Origin: Chitinophagales bacterium
Lineage (GTDB): Bacteria > Bacteroidota > Bacteroidia > Chitinophagales > Chitinophagaceae
DNA length: 64,000 nt
Direction: 5' to 3'
NCBI GenBank assembly: GCA_020636495.1
Contig: JACJXQ010000008.1
Coordinates: forward strand, 2,976,001-3,040,000
The translations under genes were made by a program, and so were the position numbers. Below are positions 16,571 to 25,104 of the stretch, one piece after another. How positions within the stretch are numbered: the first letter of the stretch is position 1; the number at the start of each line of letters is the position of its first letter. Under the pieces are notes generated by a model, which searched no databases, was not told where the DNA came from, and saw nothing but the letters and a program-made list of their open reading frames with translations.

Positions 16571-18826
16571 ATGAAAAAAAACATCATTTTCACCACGTTA
16601 ATAACCCTGTTCCTTGCTTTGCAGGCAACAGCAAATGTCAATGCTGTATGGCAGGAAATAAAAGCTAAGCAGGTTCCCTCCAAAGGAGAACAAAAGATAC
16701 ATCCTTATGTGTACAGGATATACCTGTTGAATGACAGCTACATGAAGAACCTATTATTCAGCTTGCCGGAACAGCCCAAAAATGGCGCAGTGATCACTCT
16801 GCCGGTTGCTGATGGCAGCACAATGGATTTCAAAGTATGGCAAACACCGGCCATGGCTCCGGGGCTGGCTGCAAAATACCCCGGAATTAAAAATTTTACC
16901 GGTGTCGCGGTAGATAATCATGACATCACTGCAAGTATCAACTATACCTACAAAGGTTTCAACGCCATGGTATACAACGGGCCAAAAACCTATTTCATAG
17001 ACCCTTACAGTAATGAAAATGATGGTTACTACCTATGCTATTACAAAAAAGACCACCCCGCTACTTTACATAACTTCAGTTGTATGACTGGCGATAAAGA
17101 GATCAATGAATTACAGCAAGGCCAAAGTATACAAGTCGGCACCCCAACTCCCACCGTAGGCTGGAAGACCAATAGTACAGTTAAAAGAACATACAGGCTT
17201 GCACTATCCTGCACGGGTGAGTATGCCCTGGCAGTAGACGGTCCAAACCCAACCAAACCTAATGTTATCAGCGCAATGACCACTTCACTGACACGTGTTA
17301 GCGGCATACTTACCAAGGAGCTGAATGTTGCCCTGCAATTGGTGAACAACAATGACCAGATCGTATACCTTGATTCCGCAACAGATCCTTTTTCATACAC
17401 ACAAAACAAAATAGTGAATGGCAACACACAAACAGCCAACCAGACCAACATTGATAATGTGATCGGGCCACTTAGCTATGACATGGGACATGTTTTCTGC
17501 ACAGGAGATGGTGGTATTGCAGACCTGGAGGGTTTGTGCGATCCCGGTCATGAGGCACGTGCAGCAACAGGCAGGCCAAATCCCGTTGGCGATGCTTTTG
17601 ATGTAGACTATGTAGTGCATGAAATGGGACACCAGTTAGGTGCTGAGCATACTTTCAATTATAATGGCTCAGGGTGCAACCCTCATGCCCGTGCCAATTG
17701 TGCCTATGAACCCGGCAGTGGTAGTACAATCATGGCGTACGCCGGTTTGTGTTCCGGTAACAACATACAGTACAACAGTGACGATTACTTTCATGCCAAA
17801 AGCCTCGACCAGATAATAACTTACATATCCGGGCTGACTTTGTGCGGTAGTACATCACCTGCTGCAAACAGTCCTTCATCCGTACCCGTTGTGAATTCTG
17901 TGTATGATATCCCCAAACTGACCCCGTTTGAGATTGAGGCACCACAAGCTACCGATCCGGAAAATGAGACAGTGACATACTGTTGGGAAGAATATGACCT
18001 GGGTGATTTTGGCAAAGGACTGGTTGACACCAAACTGGGGCCGATCTTCCGCTCATTCAGGCCCACCACATCTCGCTGGAGGGTATTCCCGGTGCTCGAT
18101 TCTATCCGTAGAAATGTGCTGGACTACCCGGGAGAAAAGCTACCGGAGGTAACACGTACTATGAACTTCCGCCTGACGGTAAGAGACATGCACAATGGCG
18201 AAGGCGCTTACAACTGGTCGGATAGTACACTTAAGCTGAATGTTACCGACCAGGCCGGCCCTTTCCTGGTACTGGAACCCAACAAATCATCAGACTACTG
18301 GCGCATTGGCAATTCATATACCGTAAAGTGGGACGTGGCCAATACCAATGCAGCACCTGTATCCTGTAGCAACGTAGACATCCTCCTTTCTATGGATGAC
18401 GGCCAGACATACCCTTACACCTTAGCAACCGGTACTCCCAATGATGGCTCTGAGGTGATCACTGTGCCCGCAGGTGCCTATACTGCATCAGCAAGGGTAA
18501 AAATAAAAGGCTCAGGCAATGTATTCTTCGACATCAGTAACGCCAGTTTCATCATCAACGACTGGCCGGATACCGTTCATGACCTCGGCACTTTAGGGCA
18601 GGTTGATATTTATCCTATCCCGGCCAAAGGAGCACTGCAGGTAAAACTGGTTGACGGTGGCAATTACAGTGCAAGCATACATAATACTTTGGGCCAGCAA
18701 GTATGGGAAGGTAAGATCGAGGGCAATACATCTGTGAACCTCGGCGGATGGGCAGCAGGCGTCTATCATCTTACACTCATAAGCAGGAACGGAGACAAAA
18801 TGGTTAAGAAATTTGTGGTTGAATAA
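16571..18826 (+). CDS. Secreted reprolysin-like metalloprotease with T9SS sorting domain
   Basis: 751 residues. The signal peptide is 1-21. The zinc site H350-E-x-x-H354-x-x-G-x-x-H360 (HEMGHQLGAEH) is of the metzincin type. A Met-turn-like IMAYAG follows about 40 residues later. Behind the catalytic domain are beta-rich, Ig-like segments. The last 75 residues (VDIYPIPAKGALQV up to MVKKFVVE) are a type A sorting signal for the type IX secretion system. It is expected to be exported across the outer membrane and attached or released. It probably shares a transcript with the lipoprotein gene before it. Confidence 0.93.
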   Translation: MKKNIIFTTLITLFLALQATANVNAVWQEIKAKQVPSKGEQKIHPYVYRIYLLNDSYMKNLLFSLPEQPKNGAVITLPVADGSTMDFKVWQTPAMAPGLAAKYPGIKNFTGVAVDNHDITASINYTYKGFNAMVYNGPKTYFIDPYSNENDGYYLCYYKKDHPATLHNFSCMTGDKEINELQQGQSIQVGTPTPTVGWKTNSTVKRTYRLALSCTGEYALAVDGPNPTKPNVISAMTTSLTRVSGILTKELNVALQLVNNNDQIVYLDSATDPFSYTQNKIVNGNTQTANQTNIDNVIGPLSYDMGHVFCTGDGGIADLEGLCDPGHEARAATGRPNPVGDAFDVDYVVHEMGHQLGAEHTFNYNGSGCNPHARANCAYEPGSGSTIMAYAGLCSGNNIQYNSDDYFHAKSLDQIITYISGLTLCGSTSPAANSPSSVPVVNSVYDIPKLTPFEIEAPQATDPENETVTYCWEEYDLGDFGKGLVDTKLGPIFRSFRPTTSRWRVFPVLDSIRRNVLDYPGEKLPEVTRTMNFRLTVRDMHNGEGAYNWSDSTLKLNVTDQAGPFLVLEPNKSSDYWRIGNSYTVKWDVANTNAAPVSCSNVDILLSMDDGQTYPYTLATGTPNDGSEVITVPAGAYTASARVKIKGSGNVFFDISNASFIINDWPDTVHDLGTLGQVDIYPIPAKGALQVKLVDGGNYSASIHNTLGQQVWEGKIEGNTSVNLGGWAAGVYHLTLISRNGDKMVKKFVVE

Positions 18827-18828
18827 AC

Positions 18829-19578
18829 TTACTCAGGCTTATTATATAGCTTGCTTTTTATTAGCCCCCATTTGTGTAGCCGGTGTATCATAGATACACG
18901 CAACACGCCCATACCATATTTCATACTACGGCTGAAGTTAATGCTTGATGCCTCTTCAAAATATTTGGTTGGACAGGTTACTTCTGCTATGTCGTATCCA
19001 TTCATGAATACCTGTGACAACATTTCGTTATCAAAAACGAAATCATCACTATTGTGCGAAAAATCAATAGAACGTATCACTTCGCCACTGAAGGCACGGT
19101 AACCTGTATGGTATTCACTCAGCTTCTGGCCTATAACAATATTCTCGAATAATGTCAGGCAGCGGTTGAAGATATATTTGTACATCGGCATGCCACCTTT
19201 CAACGCGCCATGACCTAATATGCGCGAGCCCAGCACAACCGGATATACCTCAAATGCGATGATTGAAGAAATAGCGTGTATCAGCTTAGGCGTATATTGG
19301 TAGTCGGGGTGCAGCATGATAACAATGTCTGCTCCCAGCTCCATAGCCTTGCCGTAGCAGCTTTTCTGGTTGCCGCCATAACCTTTATTCTGCTCGTGGC
19401 GAATGATATGTTTTATGCCCAGTCGTTTACCCACCTCCACCGTATCATCTGGGCTGTGGTCGTCTACCAATACTACATCGTCCACTATGTCGAACGGTAT
19501 CTCGTTATAAGTCCGCTCAAGAGTTTGCGCCGCCTTATAAGCCGGCAGCACTACCACTATTTTTTTCCCGTTCAGCAT
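18829..19578 (-). CDS. Family 2 glycosyltransferase, dolichyl-phosphate-mannose-synthase-like
   Basis: 249 residues, with a GT-A fold core. VVLPAYKAAQTLERTYNEI at the N-terminus, VLVDDHSPDDT (nucleotide binding), NKGYGGNQK and the metal region MLHPDYQY (HPD in place of the usual DxD) resemble DPM1-like enzymes. It has no C-terminal membrane anchor. It probably transfers a sugar to a polyprenyl phosphate or envelope glycan. Donor and acceptor are unknown. It is the last gene of a minus-strand group with the thioesterase and YdeI-like genes. Confidence 0.87.
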   Translation of the reverse strand: MLNGKKIVVVLPAYKAAQTLERTYNEIPFDIVDDVVLVDDHSPDDTVEVGKRLGIKHIIRHEQNKGYGGNQKSCYGKAMELGADIVIMLHPDYQYTPKLIHAISSIIAFEVYPVVLGSRILGHGALKGGMPMYKYIFNRCLTLFENIVIGQKLSEYHTGYRAFSGEVIRSIDFSHNSDDFVFDNEMLSQVFMNGYDIAEVTCPTKYFEEASSINFSRSMKYGMGVLRVSMIHRLHKWGLIKSKLYNKPE

Positions 19579-19630
19579 AAAATTATCGTCAAAAGTAACA
19601 AGCTGGTGTACAAAAATGAAATGTCCGGCA

Positions 19631-20113
19631 TTAATTAGCCACCTTATAGTCTCCTTCTTTAGGTCGCATACCCGTCACTATCAGGTTGCTCGATGCCTTG
19701 CCCAGTATCCGGTCCTGCATATCATATACATGGCACTCCACATGTATGATCTTTTTACCTGCACGGACTACTTTGGAGGTGGCTTTCAGCCTTTCGCCCA
19801 TTTTTATAGCATACAGGAAGTCGACATTCAGGTTCAGAGACGTATAGTAATTGTCCGTGTCCAGGCTCACAACGCCCCAGCCTATCACCTCGTCCATTAC
19901 CAGCGCCATCATACCACCATGTATATTGCCATAAGGGTTGGTCATATCCTCTTTCACCTCCAGCGATATCGTTGCGGTTCCTTTGTCAATATGCTCCAGT
20001 GTAAAATTCAGCCAGTTGCCTGCTGCAGAGCGTGAATCCTGCACCAGCTTACCTTCATAATTGTCTTTCAGATATTGCAGTACCTGTCCTGCAGGTATTT
20101 GTTTGTAGCTCAT
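19631..20113 (-). CDS. PaaI-like hotdog-fold thioesterase
   Basis: 160-residue single hotdog domain. NPYGNIHGGMMALVMDEVIGW is the PaaI/YbgC-type signature, with the Gly-Gly-Met helix start and an acidic residue in the helix. The hydrophobic strand LNLNVDFLYAIKMGERL follows. It most likely hydrolyses an acyl-CoA. The start codon overlaps the stop of the upstream YdeI-like gene (ATGA type, 4 nt), so the two are translationally coupled. Confidence 0.85.
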   Translation of the reverse strand: MSYKQIPAGQVLQYLKDNYEGKLVQDSRSAAGNWLNFTLEHIDKGTATISLEVKEDMTNPYGNIHGGMMALVMDEVIGWGVVSLDTDNYYTSLNLNVDFLYAIKMGERLKATSKVVRAGKKIIHVECHVYDMQDRILGKASSNLIVTGMRPKEGDYKVAN

Positions 20114-20751
20114 TTCTTATTTCTTTCAGCTTGCTTTTGTGCCAGCATTTCTATCATTTTCTGTATGCGGCGCTCCCTGGTTTCAGGCTTTTTCGCGCTA
20201 ACTATACTTTCCACATATTCTTTTTTGTGCGAGAACGACATGCTAACGAACAACTCATACAGTTCTGCATACTGCTTCAACGCTTTTTTAGCATCAGCAG
20301 GCAAAACTACTGTACGGTTGATAAAATCAACCCCTTCTATATTGCGGTCTTCCATAGCCACGTCCCTCAGTTTCGGCCCTATAAGCTCGGTCTTTCTGAA
20401 TCTTAGAGCCGACCAGTTATCATCTATAGCTACCTGGGTAACAGGTTCATAGCCGGCAGCAAATACAACATCCCAGCCATTGTCCCTTGTTATGTCCGAT
20501 TTGATACCTCCTGACTTTTTAGGATAAGCTATCCACAACAAGGCATCCTCTTCCAGTCTTACAGCCAGCTTGGGTACTATTTCTTCCAGCACGCTTTTGT
20601 TTTGTGCAAATAATACTGCCTGCCCTATAACCTGCTTCCCGGCCGATGCATTCTTCTGCTCAAGCCCGTCAAAATATATTTCGCAACTTTTGGGTGCTTT
20701 CAACAGGTATAATAAACCTGTTTTGAGTCTCATTTTCTTTGCAATGCTCAT
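20110..20751 (-). CDS. YdeI/OmpD-associated-like protein with DUF3052-type N-terminal region
   Basis: 213 residues from the ATG at 20751. The frame is open to a GTG at 20772, which is less likely. The N-terminal half (VLFAQNKSVLEEIVPKLA, LLWIAYPKKSGG, DNGWDVVFAAGYEPV) resembles DUF3052 proteins. The C-terminal half (VVLPADAKKALKQYAELYELF, SFSHKKEYVESIVSAKKPETRERR) is the YdeI/OmpD-associated signature. The molecular role is not established. It is cytosolic and the first gene of a three-gene minus-strand group. Confidence 0.82.
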   Translation of the reverse strand: MSIAKKMRLKTGLLYLLKAPKSCEIYFDGLEQKNASAGKQVIGQAVLFAQNKSVLEEIVPKLAVRLEEDALLWIAYPKKSGGIKSDITRDNGWDVVFAAGYEPVTQVAIDDNWSALRFRKTELIGPKLRDVAMEDRNIEGVDFINRTVVLPADAKKALKQYAELYELFVSMSFSHKKEYVESIVSAKKPETRERRIQKMIEMLAQKQAERNKK

Positions 20752-20886
20752 AAAAGTCAGTTGGGACAGCACAAAGGTAAACCTAAAAAAGCAACCCTTA
20801 CCGCCACATATTAAAGCCGATTGTTACACGCGGCACATGCTTTAACATTATGCCAACACTAAGCACTCACTATAAAGGCTATAAAC

Positions 20887-20918
20887 TTTGTCTATATCCC
20901 TAATATGAACTACTTTCG
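20887..20918 (+). promoter_or_regulatory. oxyR promoter
   Basis: TTTG at 20887-20890, a 20-nt spacer, and TACTTTCG at 20911-20918. This fits the Bacteroidota sigma consensus except for C in place of T next to the last position. The oxyR ATG follows 17 nt later. Confidence 0.7.
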
Positions 20919-20935
20919 CGTATAAATTGTAAACC

Positions 20936-21892
20936 ATGACGATTACTCAATTAGAATATGTTGTTGCCGTAGCAACTTACAAAAGCTTTGTGGCAGCCGC
21001 TGAAAAGTGTTTTGTTACCCAGCCTACGTTGAGCATGCAGATACAGAAGCTGGAGGACGAACTGGGCGTTAAGTTGTTCGACAGGAACAAACACCCTATA
21101 GCTATAACTGCTATGGGAGAAGCAATAGTAGATCAGGCGCGCATAATACTGGCAGACTGTGATAAGATATATGAGCTGATACAAAGCCAGCAAACAACTA
21201 TTTCCGGCGCATTCAAACTGGCTGTAATACCTACCATCGCCCCATATCTTTTACCGGGACTCCTGGAAAGCTACAACAAAGCATATCCGGAAGTGAAACT
21301 GCTGGTTAAAGAAATGGAGACAGACCAGATACTCATGGCGCTCAGGAATAACGAGATAGATGCTGGCTTACTCAGCACTCCGCTCAACGAAAACGGCATT
21401 AAAGAATATCCTCTATTTACAGAGCCATTGGTAGGTTATTTCGCTGCCGGTGAACCTGCATTGAAAAAGCGCATGATCACACCTGACGATGTTGAACTGG
21501 ACAGGATATGGCTGCTGAATGAGGGCCATTGCCTACGCAACCAGGTGCTGGACCTTTGTGGCGATCATATAGAAAAGCTGCAGAAGGAACGCCCCTATAG
21601 GTACGAATCCAGCAATGTAGAGACCCTGCGCAAAATGGTAGATACCAATAAAGGGCTGACCATACTGCCGGAGTTTGCCACATTCGAGTTCTCTGACGAC
21701 CGTATGGAACGTGTACGTTATTTTGAAGATCCTGAACCGGTGCGCGAAATAAGCATGGTCACCAGCGGCCACTTTGTTAAGTTAACATTGCTGCAAAGCG
21801 TTATAGACAGTATCCTGAAACTGGTGCCTGAAAAAATGAGGGTACAGAAAAGCAATCGTAAAGTATTGCGTATACAATCCTCTAAGCTTTAG
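20936..21892 (+). CDS. oxyR: LysR-type peroxide sensor OxyR
   Basis: 318 residues. The winged HTH at the N-terminus is TQLEYVVAVATYKSF through PTLSMQIQKLEDELGVKLFDR. The regulatory domain holds two Cys in LNEGHC199LRNQVLDLC208. Spacing and even residue numbers are the same as the redox-active Cys199/Cys208 pair of E. coli OxyR. I therefore expect a peroxide-responsive activator rather than a generic LysR protein. It has its own promoter. Its 3' end overlaps the tail of a converging methyltransferase gene by 11 nt. Confidence 0.93.
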   Translation: MTITQLEYVVAVATYKSFVAAAEKCFVTQPTLSMQIQKLEDELGVKLFDRNKHPIAITAMGEAIVDQARIILADCDKIYELIQSQQTTISGAFKLAVIPTIAPYLLPGLLESYNKAYPEVKLLVKEMETDQILMALRNNEIDAGLLSTPLNENGIKEYPLFTEPLVGYFAAGEPALKKRMITPDDVELDRIWLLNEGHCLRNQVLDLCGDHIEKLQKERPYRYESSNVETLRKMVDTNKGLTILPEFATFEFSDDRMERVRYFEDPEPVREISMVTSGHFVKLTLLQSVIDSILKLVPEKMRVQKSNRKVLRIQSSKL

Positions 21893-22532
21893 CTATCACA
21901 ATACGATTAATACCGTCGTCGATACAAAAGCATACCGGGAATACAGAGCGTATGGTCTTGTCTATGCGAAACCAATCTTCATTGCGCTGAATAATATAAT
22001 TGAGCACCATATAGCCGCCGGGGTTAATACCCCTGCGGCAATGCTCCAGGAATCCTTTTGATGTAACAAACGCAGGCGCTACTCTGCCTGTGAATATATC
22101 CACTACCAGCAAGTCATATGTAGATACCTGCTGCTCTATATATTGTTTTGCTTCGGCAATTAACGGGGTTATTTTACCCTTGTATTCCGGCATAAGCTCC
22201 ATAGCCCATTGTAGCACCTTGTCATCATATTCCACAAGTGTAAAGTCAGGGCTGAAACCCAGCTTGCTCATCACCTGCACACCACTGGCCAGTCCCGTAC
22301 CAAGCACCAAGACATTTTTCACGTCAGGCAACTCACTCTTTAGTTTGTTAAAAGCAAGTTTCAATGGACGGTATTGATCACCGTCAGAATATAGTGCGTC
22401 CAATGTAGCCAGTTGGTAACGTCCCCTGTAATAATATAGTTCAAGTAATGGATTATGGGTACCTGCATCTCTGCTCACCAGCACAGGTACGAAATAGCTC
22501 AGCAGCCTTTTATAAACAGGTAGTGCGCGCAA
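21882..22532 (-). CDS. Spermidine-synthase-like class I methyltransferase-fold protein
   Basis: 216 residues with a Rossmann core: NVLVLGTGLASGVQVMSKLG (cofactor loop), FTLVEYDDKVLQWAMELMP, and YDLLVVDIFTGRVAP. This is the spermidine synthase/PABMT layout, but shorter than true SpeE (about 280 residues), so the substrate is uncertain. The start is TTG: no in-frame ATG occurs between it and the stop at 22557. It lies 4 nt behind the M48 protease gene and is presumably translated with it. Confidence 0.78.
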   Translation of the reverse strand: MRALPVYKRLLSYFVPVLVSRDAGTHNPLLELYYYRGRYQLATLDALYSDGDQYRPLKLAFNKLKSELPDVKNVLVLGTGLASGVQVMSKLGFSPDFTLVEYDDKVLQWAMELMPEYKGKITPLIAEAKQYIEQQVSTYDLLVVDIFTGRVAPAFVTSKGFLEHCRRGINPGGYMVLNYIIQRNEDWFRIDKTIRSVFPVCFCIDDGINRIVIAKA

Positions 22533-22536
22533 ATAT

Positions 22537-23340
22537 CTAGTTTGGTTTGTAGTATTTCATGGCTTCCGGCAAATGCTTTCTCAAGTCATTTATCCTGGTC
22601 TCGTCACTAGGGTGTGTACTCAATAATTCAGGTGGTTTTTGTCCGCCGGCAGCAGCCATTCTCATCCAGAAGCTTATAGCCTCGTTAGGATCATATCCCG
22701 CCATGGCCATAAATATCAGCCCCATACGGTCTGCTTCGCTTTCATGGGCTCTTGAGTAAGGTAATATCACACCTACCTGTGTAGTGATACCATACGCTCT
22801 GTTATATATTTGTTTGGTTTGTTCAGGCTTGTTTGCAATTGCTGCTGACAATGCCATACCACCCAACTGTGTTATCAAACCCTGGCTCATACGCTCATTA
22901 CCGTGCCTGGCTATGGCGTGTGCTATTTCGTGCCCCATCACCACAGCTACACCTGCATCATTGGCACAAAGGGGCATTATACCGCTGTTAAATACTACTT
23001 TACCACCCGGCATACAAAATGCATTGGCTGTATTGTCATTTACCAGGTTGAATTCCCATATATAGCCGTTAGTAAGGCTTTGCTTACCAATACTTTGCAG
23101 GTATTTGCCAACAGCAACCTGCATTTTAGCTCCTACCCGCTTTACGGTCTCTGCATCCTTGGTACCGGATATCGGCTTATTTTCAGCCAGGTAGCTGGTA
23201 TACTCTTGCTTTGATAAACTCATTACTTCCGACTCAGGAAGTATATTAACAGAGTTTCTGCCCGTAACGGGATTCTTAAAACATGATGTAAATGCAGTAG
23301 AAACTAGTGCTGCAAAAACGATGATAAATTGCTTTTTCAT
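22537..23340 (-). CDS. M48-family metalloprotease lipoprotein
   Basis: 267 residues. A signal peptide with a lipobox-like end at Cys20 (AFTSC) is followed by a Ste24/BepA/LoiP-type catalytic domain. The zinc motif is H137-E-I-A-H141, then ARHGNERMSQ. The third ligand region is SRAHESEADRMGLIFMAMAGY. Periplasmic M48 lipoproteins of this size degrade or mature envelope proteins. The position between plsY and a methyltransferase gene suggests a shared transcript but gives no substrate. Confidence 0.92.
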   Translation of the reverse strand: MKKQFIIVFAALVSTAFTSCFKNPVTGRNSVNILPESEVMSLSKQEYTSYLAENKPISGTKDAETVKRVGAKMQVAVGKYLQSIGKQSLTNGYIWEFNLVNDNTANAFCMPGGKVVFNSGIMPLCANDAGVAVVMGHEIAHAIARHGNERMSQGLITQLGGMALSAAIANKPEQTKQIYNRAYGITTQVGVILPYSRAHESEADRMGLIFMAMAGYDPNEAISFWMRMAAAGGQKPPELLSTHPSDETRINDLRKHLPEAMKYYKPN

Positions 23341-23404
23341 AACGGCTGTAATTTGGGGAAAAGCTCCCGCATATCATATATAACAAGCCAAAAATAAGAA
23401 ATGT

Positions 23405-24052
23405 TTAATCGTCCTTCCTGCGACGAAACCTACGCTTGCGGAAAATGGCCACTTTGCTCTCGCTACCGTTCAATAGCCTGTTGATATTCTTATGATGTGT
23501 CAATACCACCAAACAAGCAGTAGCAATCGCAAATATCCTGTAGCTCAGTTCCGGTTCCCTGAAAATAAAGACGATCATAATGGGGAATGCGATACTCGCT
23601 GTAATAGAGCTGAGTGATACATAACGTGTCATATATAACATAAGTACAAAGACACCTACCATACTCACTGCCACTTGTGGTTGGATAGCCAGTATCATAC
23701 CAAACAGCGTAGCAATGCCTTTTCCACCTCTGAATTCTGCCCATATCGGGAAGATATGTCCTAATACTGCGAACAAGCCCAGGAATATCTGCAGGTTAAC
23801 AGATTGCTCTGTATGCAAGCCACCCAGATTGGCAAATAAAGCCAGTTTTACAGCTAAAAAGCCCTTCAGCATATCTACCAGCATAACCACGGTACCGGCT
23901 TTAGAACCCAGTATCCTGAACGTATTGGTAGCACCTGCATTACCACTCCCGTGTTCCCGAATATCTATCCCGAATATCCATTTACTTACCCATACCGCAG
24001 TTGGTATGGAGCCAATCAGATATGCTGTTACAATCAGGATCGCAATATTCAT
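23405..24052 (-). CDS. plsY: Acyl-phosphate:glycerol-3-phosphate acyltransferase PlsY
   Basis: 215-residue integral membrane enzyme that acylates glycerol-3-phosphate from acyl-phosphate, the first step of phospholipid synthesis. Conserved motifs are visible: GSIPTAVW near the N-terminus, HGSGNAGATNTFR, and FRGGKGIAT. The C-terminal tail is unusually basic (FRKRRFRRRKDD). I take the ATG at 24052. A TTG at 24064 in frame would add four residues. A TATATTTG -7 element is at 24078-24085, about 26 nt above. Confidence 0.95.
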   Translation of the reverse strand: MNIAILIVTAYLIGSIPTAVWVSKWIFGIDIREHGSGNAGATNTFRILGSKAGTVVMLVDMLKGFLAVKLALFANLGGLHTEQSVNLQIFLGLFAVLGHIFPIWAEFRGGKGIATLFGMILAIQPQVAVSMVGVFVLMLYMTRYVSLSSITASIAFPIMIVFIFREPELSYRIFAIATACLVVLTHHKNINRLLNGSESKVAIFRKRRFRRRKDD

Positions 24053-24203
24053 TGATATATTCAAAAGTTGAAGAGAGCAAATATAATTTTTACTATTGAG
24101 TAATCCTAACTACTCATATTGAATATAGTCGTGAACAACTGGTAATCATATTGTTACATAGTATTTTTAGAAAATCTTAACATATATGTCAGTTGCATAT
24201 ATA

Positions 24204-25016
24204 TCATGAAAAGGACAGGCATATCCAGTTGTTCAATTCTATCTTTGACTTGAATATAAAGCCTGCTTTACTTGCTTCAGACACTATTAATGGTTCATCT
24301 TCGCTCAATAACCCACTCATCAGTATAGTACCCCCCTTCTTCAACAATACCTTCATTTCTTTCATGTATTGTATCAGGATATGACGGTTGATATTGGCCA
24401 GGATGATATCATATTGTTCATTTCCGGCATGCTCTATAGATCCTTGGGAAACACTAACTTTTTTTGAAAGATTGTGTTCCAGGTTCTCCGCAGCATTCTC
24501 GTACGACCATTCATCATTATCAACTGCTATCACCTCACCGGCACCAAGTTTTTCCGCCAGTATGGCCAATATTCCTGTACCACAGCCAAAATCGAAAACC
24601 CGCTTACCATTAAAATCCAGTTGCTGCATTTGCCTGACCATTAATTGGGTTGTAGCATGATGCCCTGTTCCGAACGACATCTTCGGGGTTATTATGATAT
24701 CATATCTGGATGAGGGATCGGGTTCGTGAAAGGTAGCCCTGATAGTACAAAAGTCGCCTACCTTTACGGGCTCAAAGGCCTTTTCCCATTCTGCATTCCA
24801 GTTTTCCTGCTCAATAATGGTAACCGCCGCCTTGACATCAAATTGTTCTGTAACAGACTGTAGTTGTAGCTCATCAAAATCAGGTTGCGGTATATAGGCG
24901 TGCAGGTGTGTACTATTCTCATCAAAACTATCAAAACCCAGTTCTGCCAGGTGAGCCACCAGCACTTCTTTTATAGTAGCGTCAGTGGTTTCAAACGATG
25001 CCTGTATATATTTCAT
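24204..25016 (-). CDS. prmA: Ribosomal protein L11 methyltransferase
   Basis: 270 residues. An N-terminal substrate-recognition region is followed by a class I SAM methyltransferase domain with MSFGTGHHATTQLM, VFDFGCGTGILAILAEKLGA and ILANINRHIL. The NINxH-type motif and GTGHHATT are diagnostic of PrmA, which trimethylates L11 lysines and its N-terminus. The frame extends to 25070, but a TACTTTTG -7 element at 25023-25030 lies just before the ATG at 25016. The short start is therefore favoured, and the leader would be only a few nt. Confidence 0.94.
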   Translation of the reverse strand: MKYIQASFETTDATIKEVLVAHLAELGFDSFDENSTHLHAYIPQPDFDELQLQSVTEQFDVKAAVTIIEQENWNAEWEKAFEPVKVGDFCTIRATFHEPDPSSRYDIIITPKMSFGTGHHATTQLMVRQMQQLDFNGKRVFDFGCGTGILAILAEKLGAGEVIAVDNDEWSYENAAENLEHNLSKKVSVSQGSIEHAGNEQYDIILANINRHILIQYMKEMKVLLKKGGTILMSGLLSEDEPLIVSEASKAGFIFKSKIELNNWICLSFS

Positions 25017-25022
25017 AAGTTG

Positions 25023-25030
25023 CAAAAGTA
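25023..25030 (-). promoter_or_regulatory. -7 element of prmA
   Basis: TACTTTTG on the minus strand matches TAnnTTTG exactly and ends 7 nt before the prmA ATG. A TTTG lies 15 nt above, a shorter gap than the usual 18-22, so the -33 element is uncertain. Confidence 0.5.
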
Positions 25031-25052
25031 GCACTATATAAGACACAAAAAA

Positions 25053-25074
25053 GGCTGTACTTAAAAGCACAGCC
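25053..25074 (-). terminator. Terminator of the PorE-like gene
   Basis: Arms GGCTGT / ACAGCC, extended by weaker pairs, about 30 nt past the stop on the minus strand and followed there by six T. It isolates the gene from prmA. Confidence 0.75.
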
Positions 25075-25104
25075 CCTTTGTTTATTGCTCTGTTATAGTC
25101 AATA

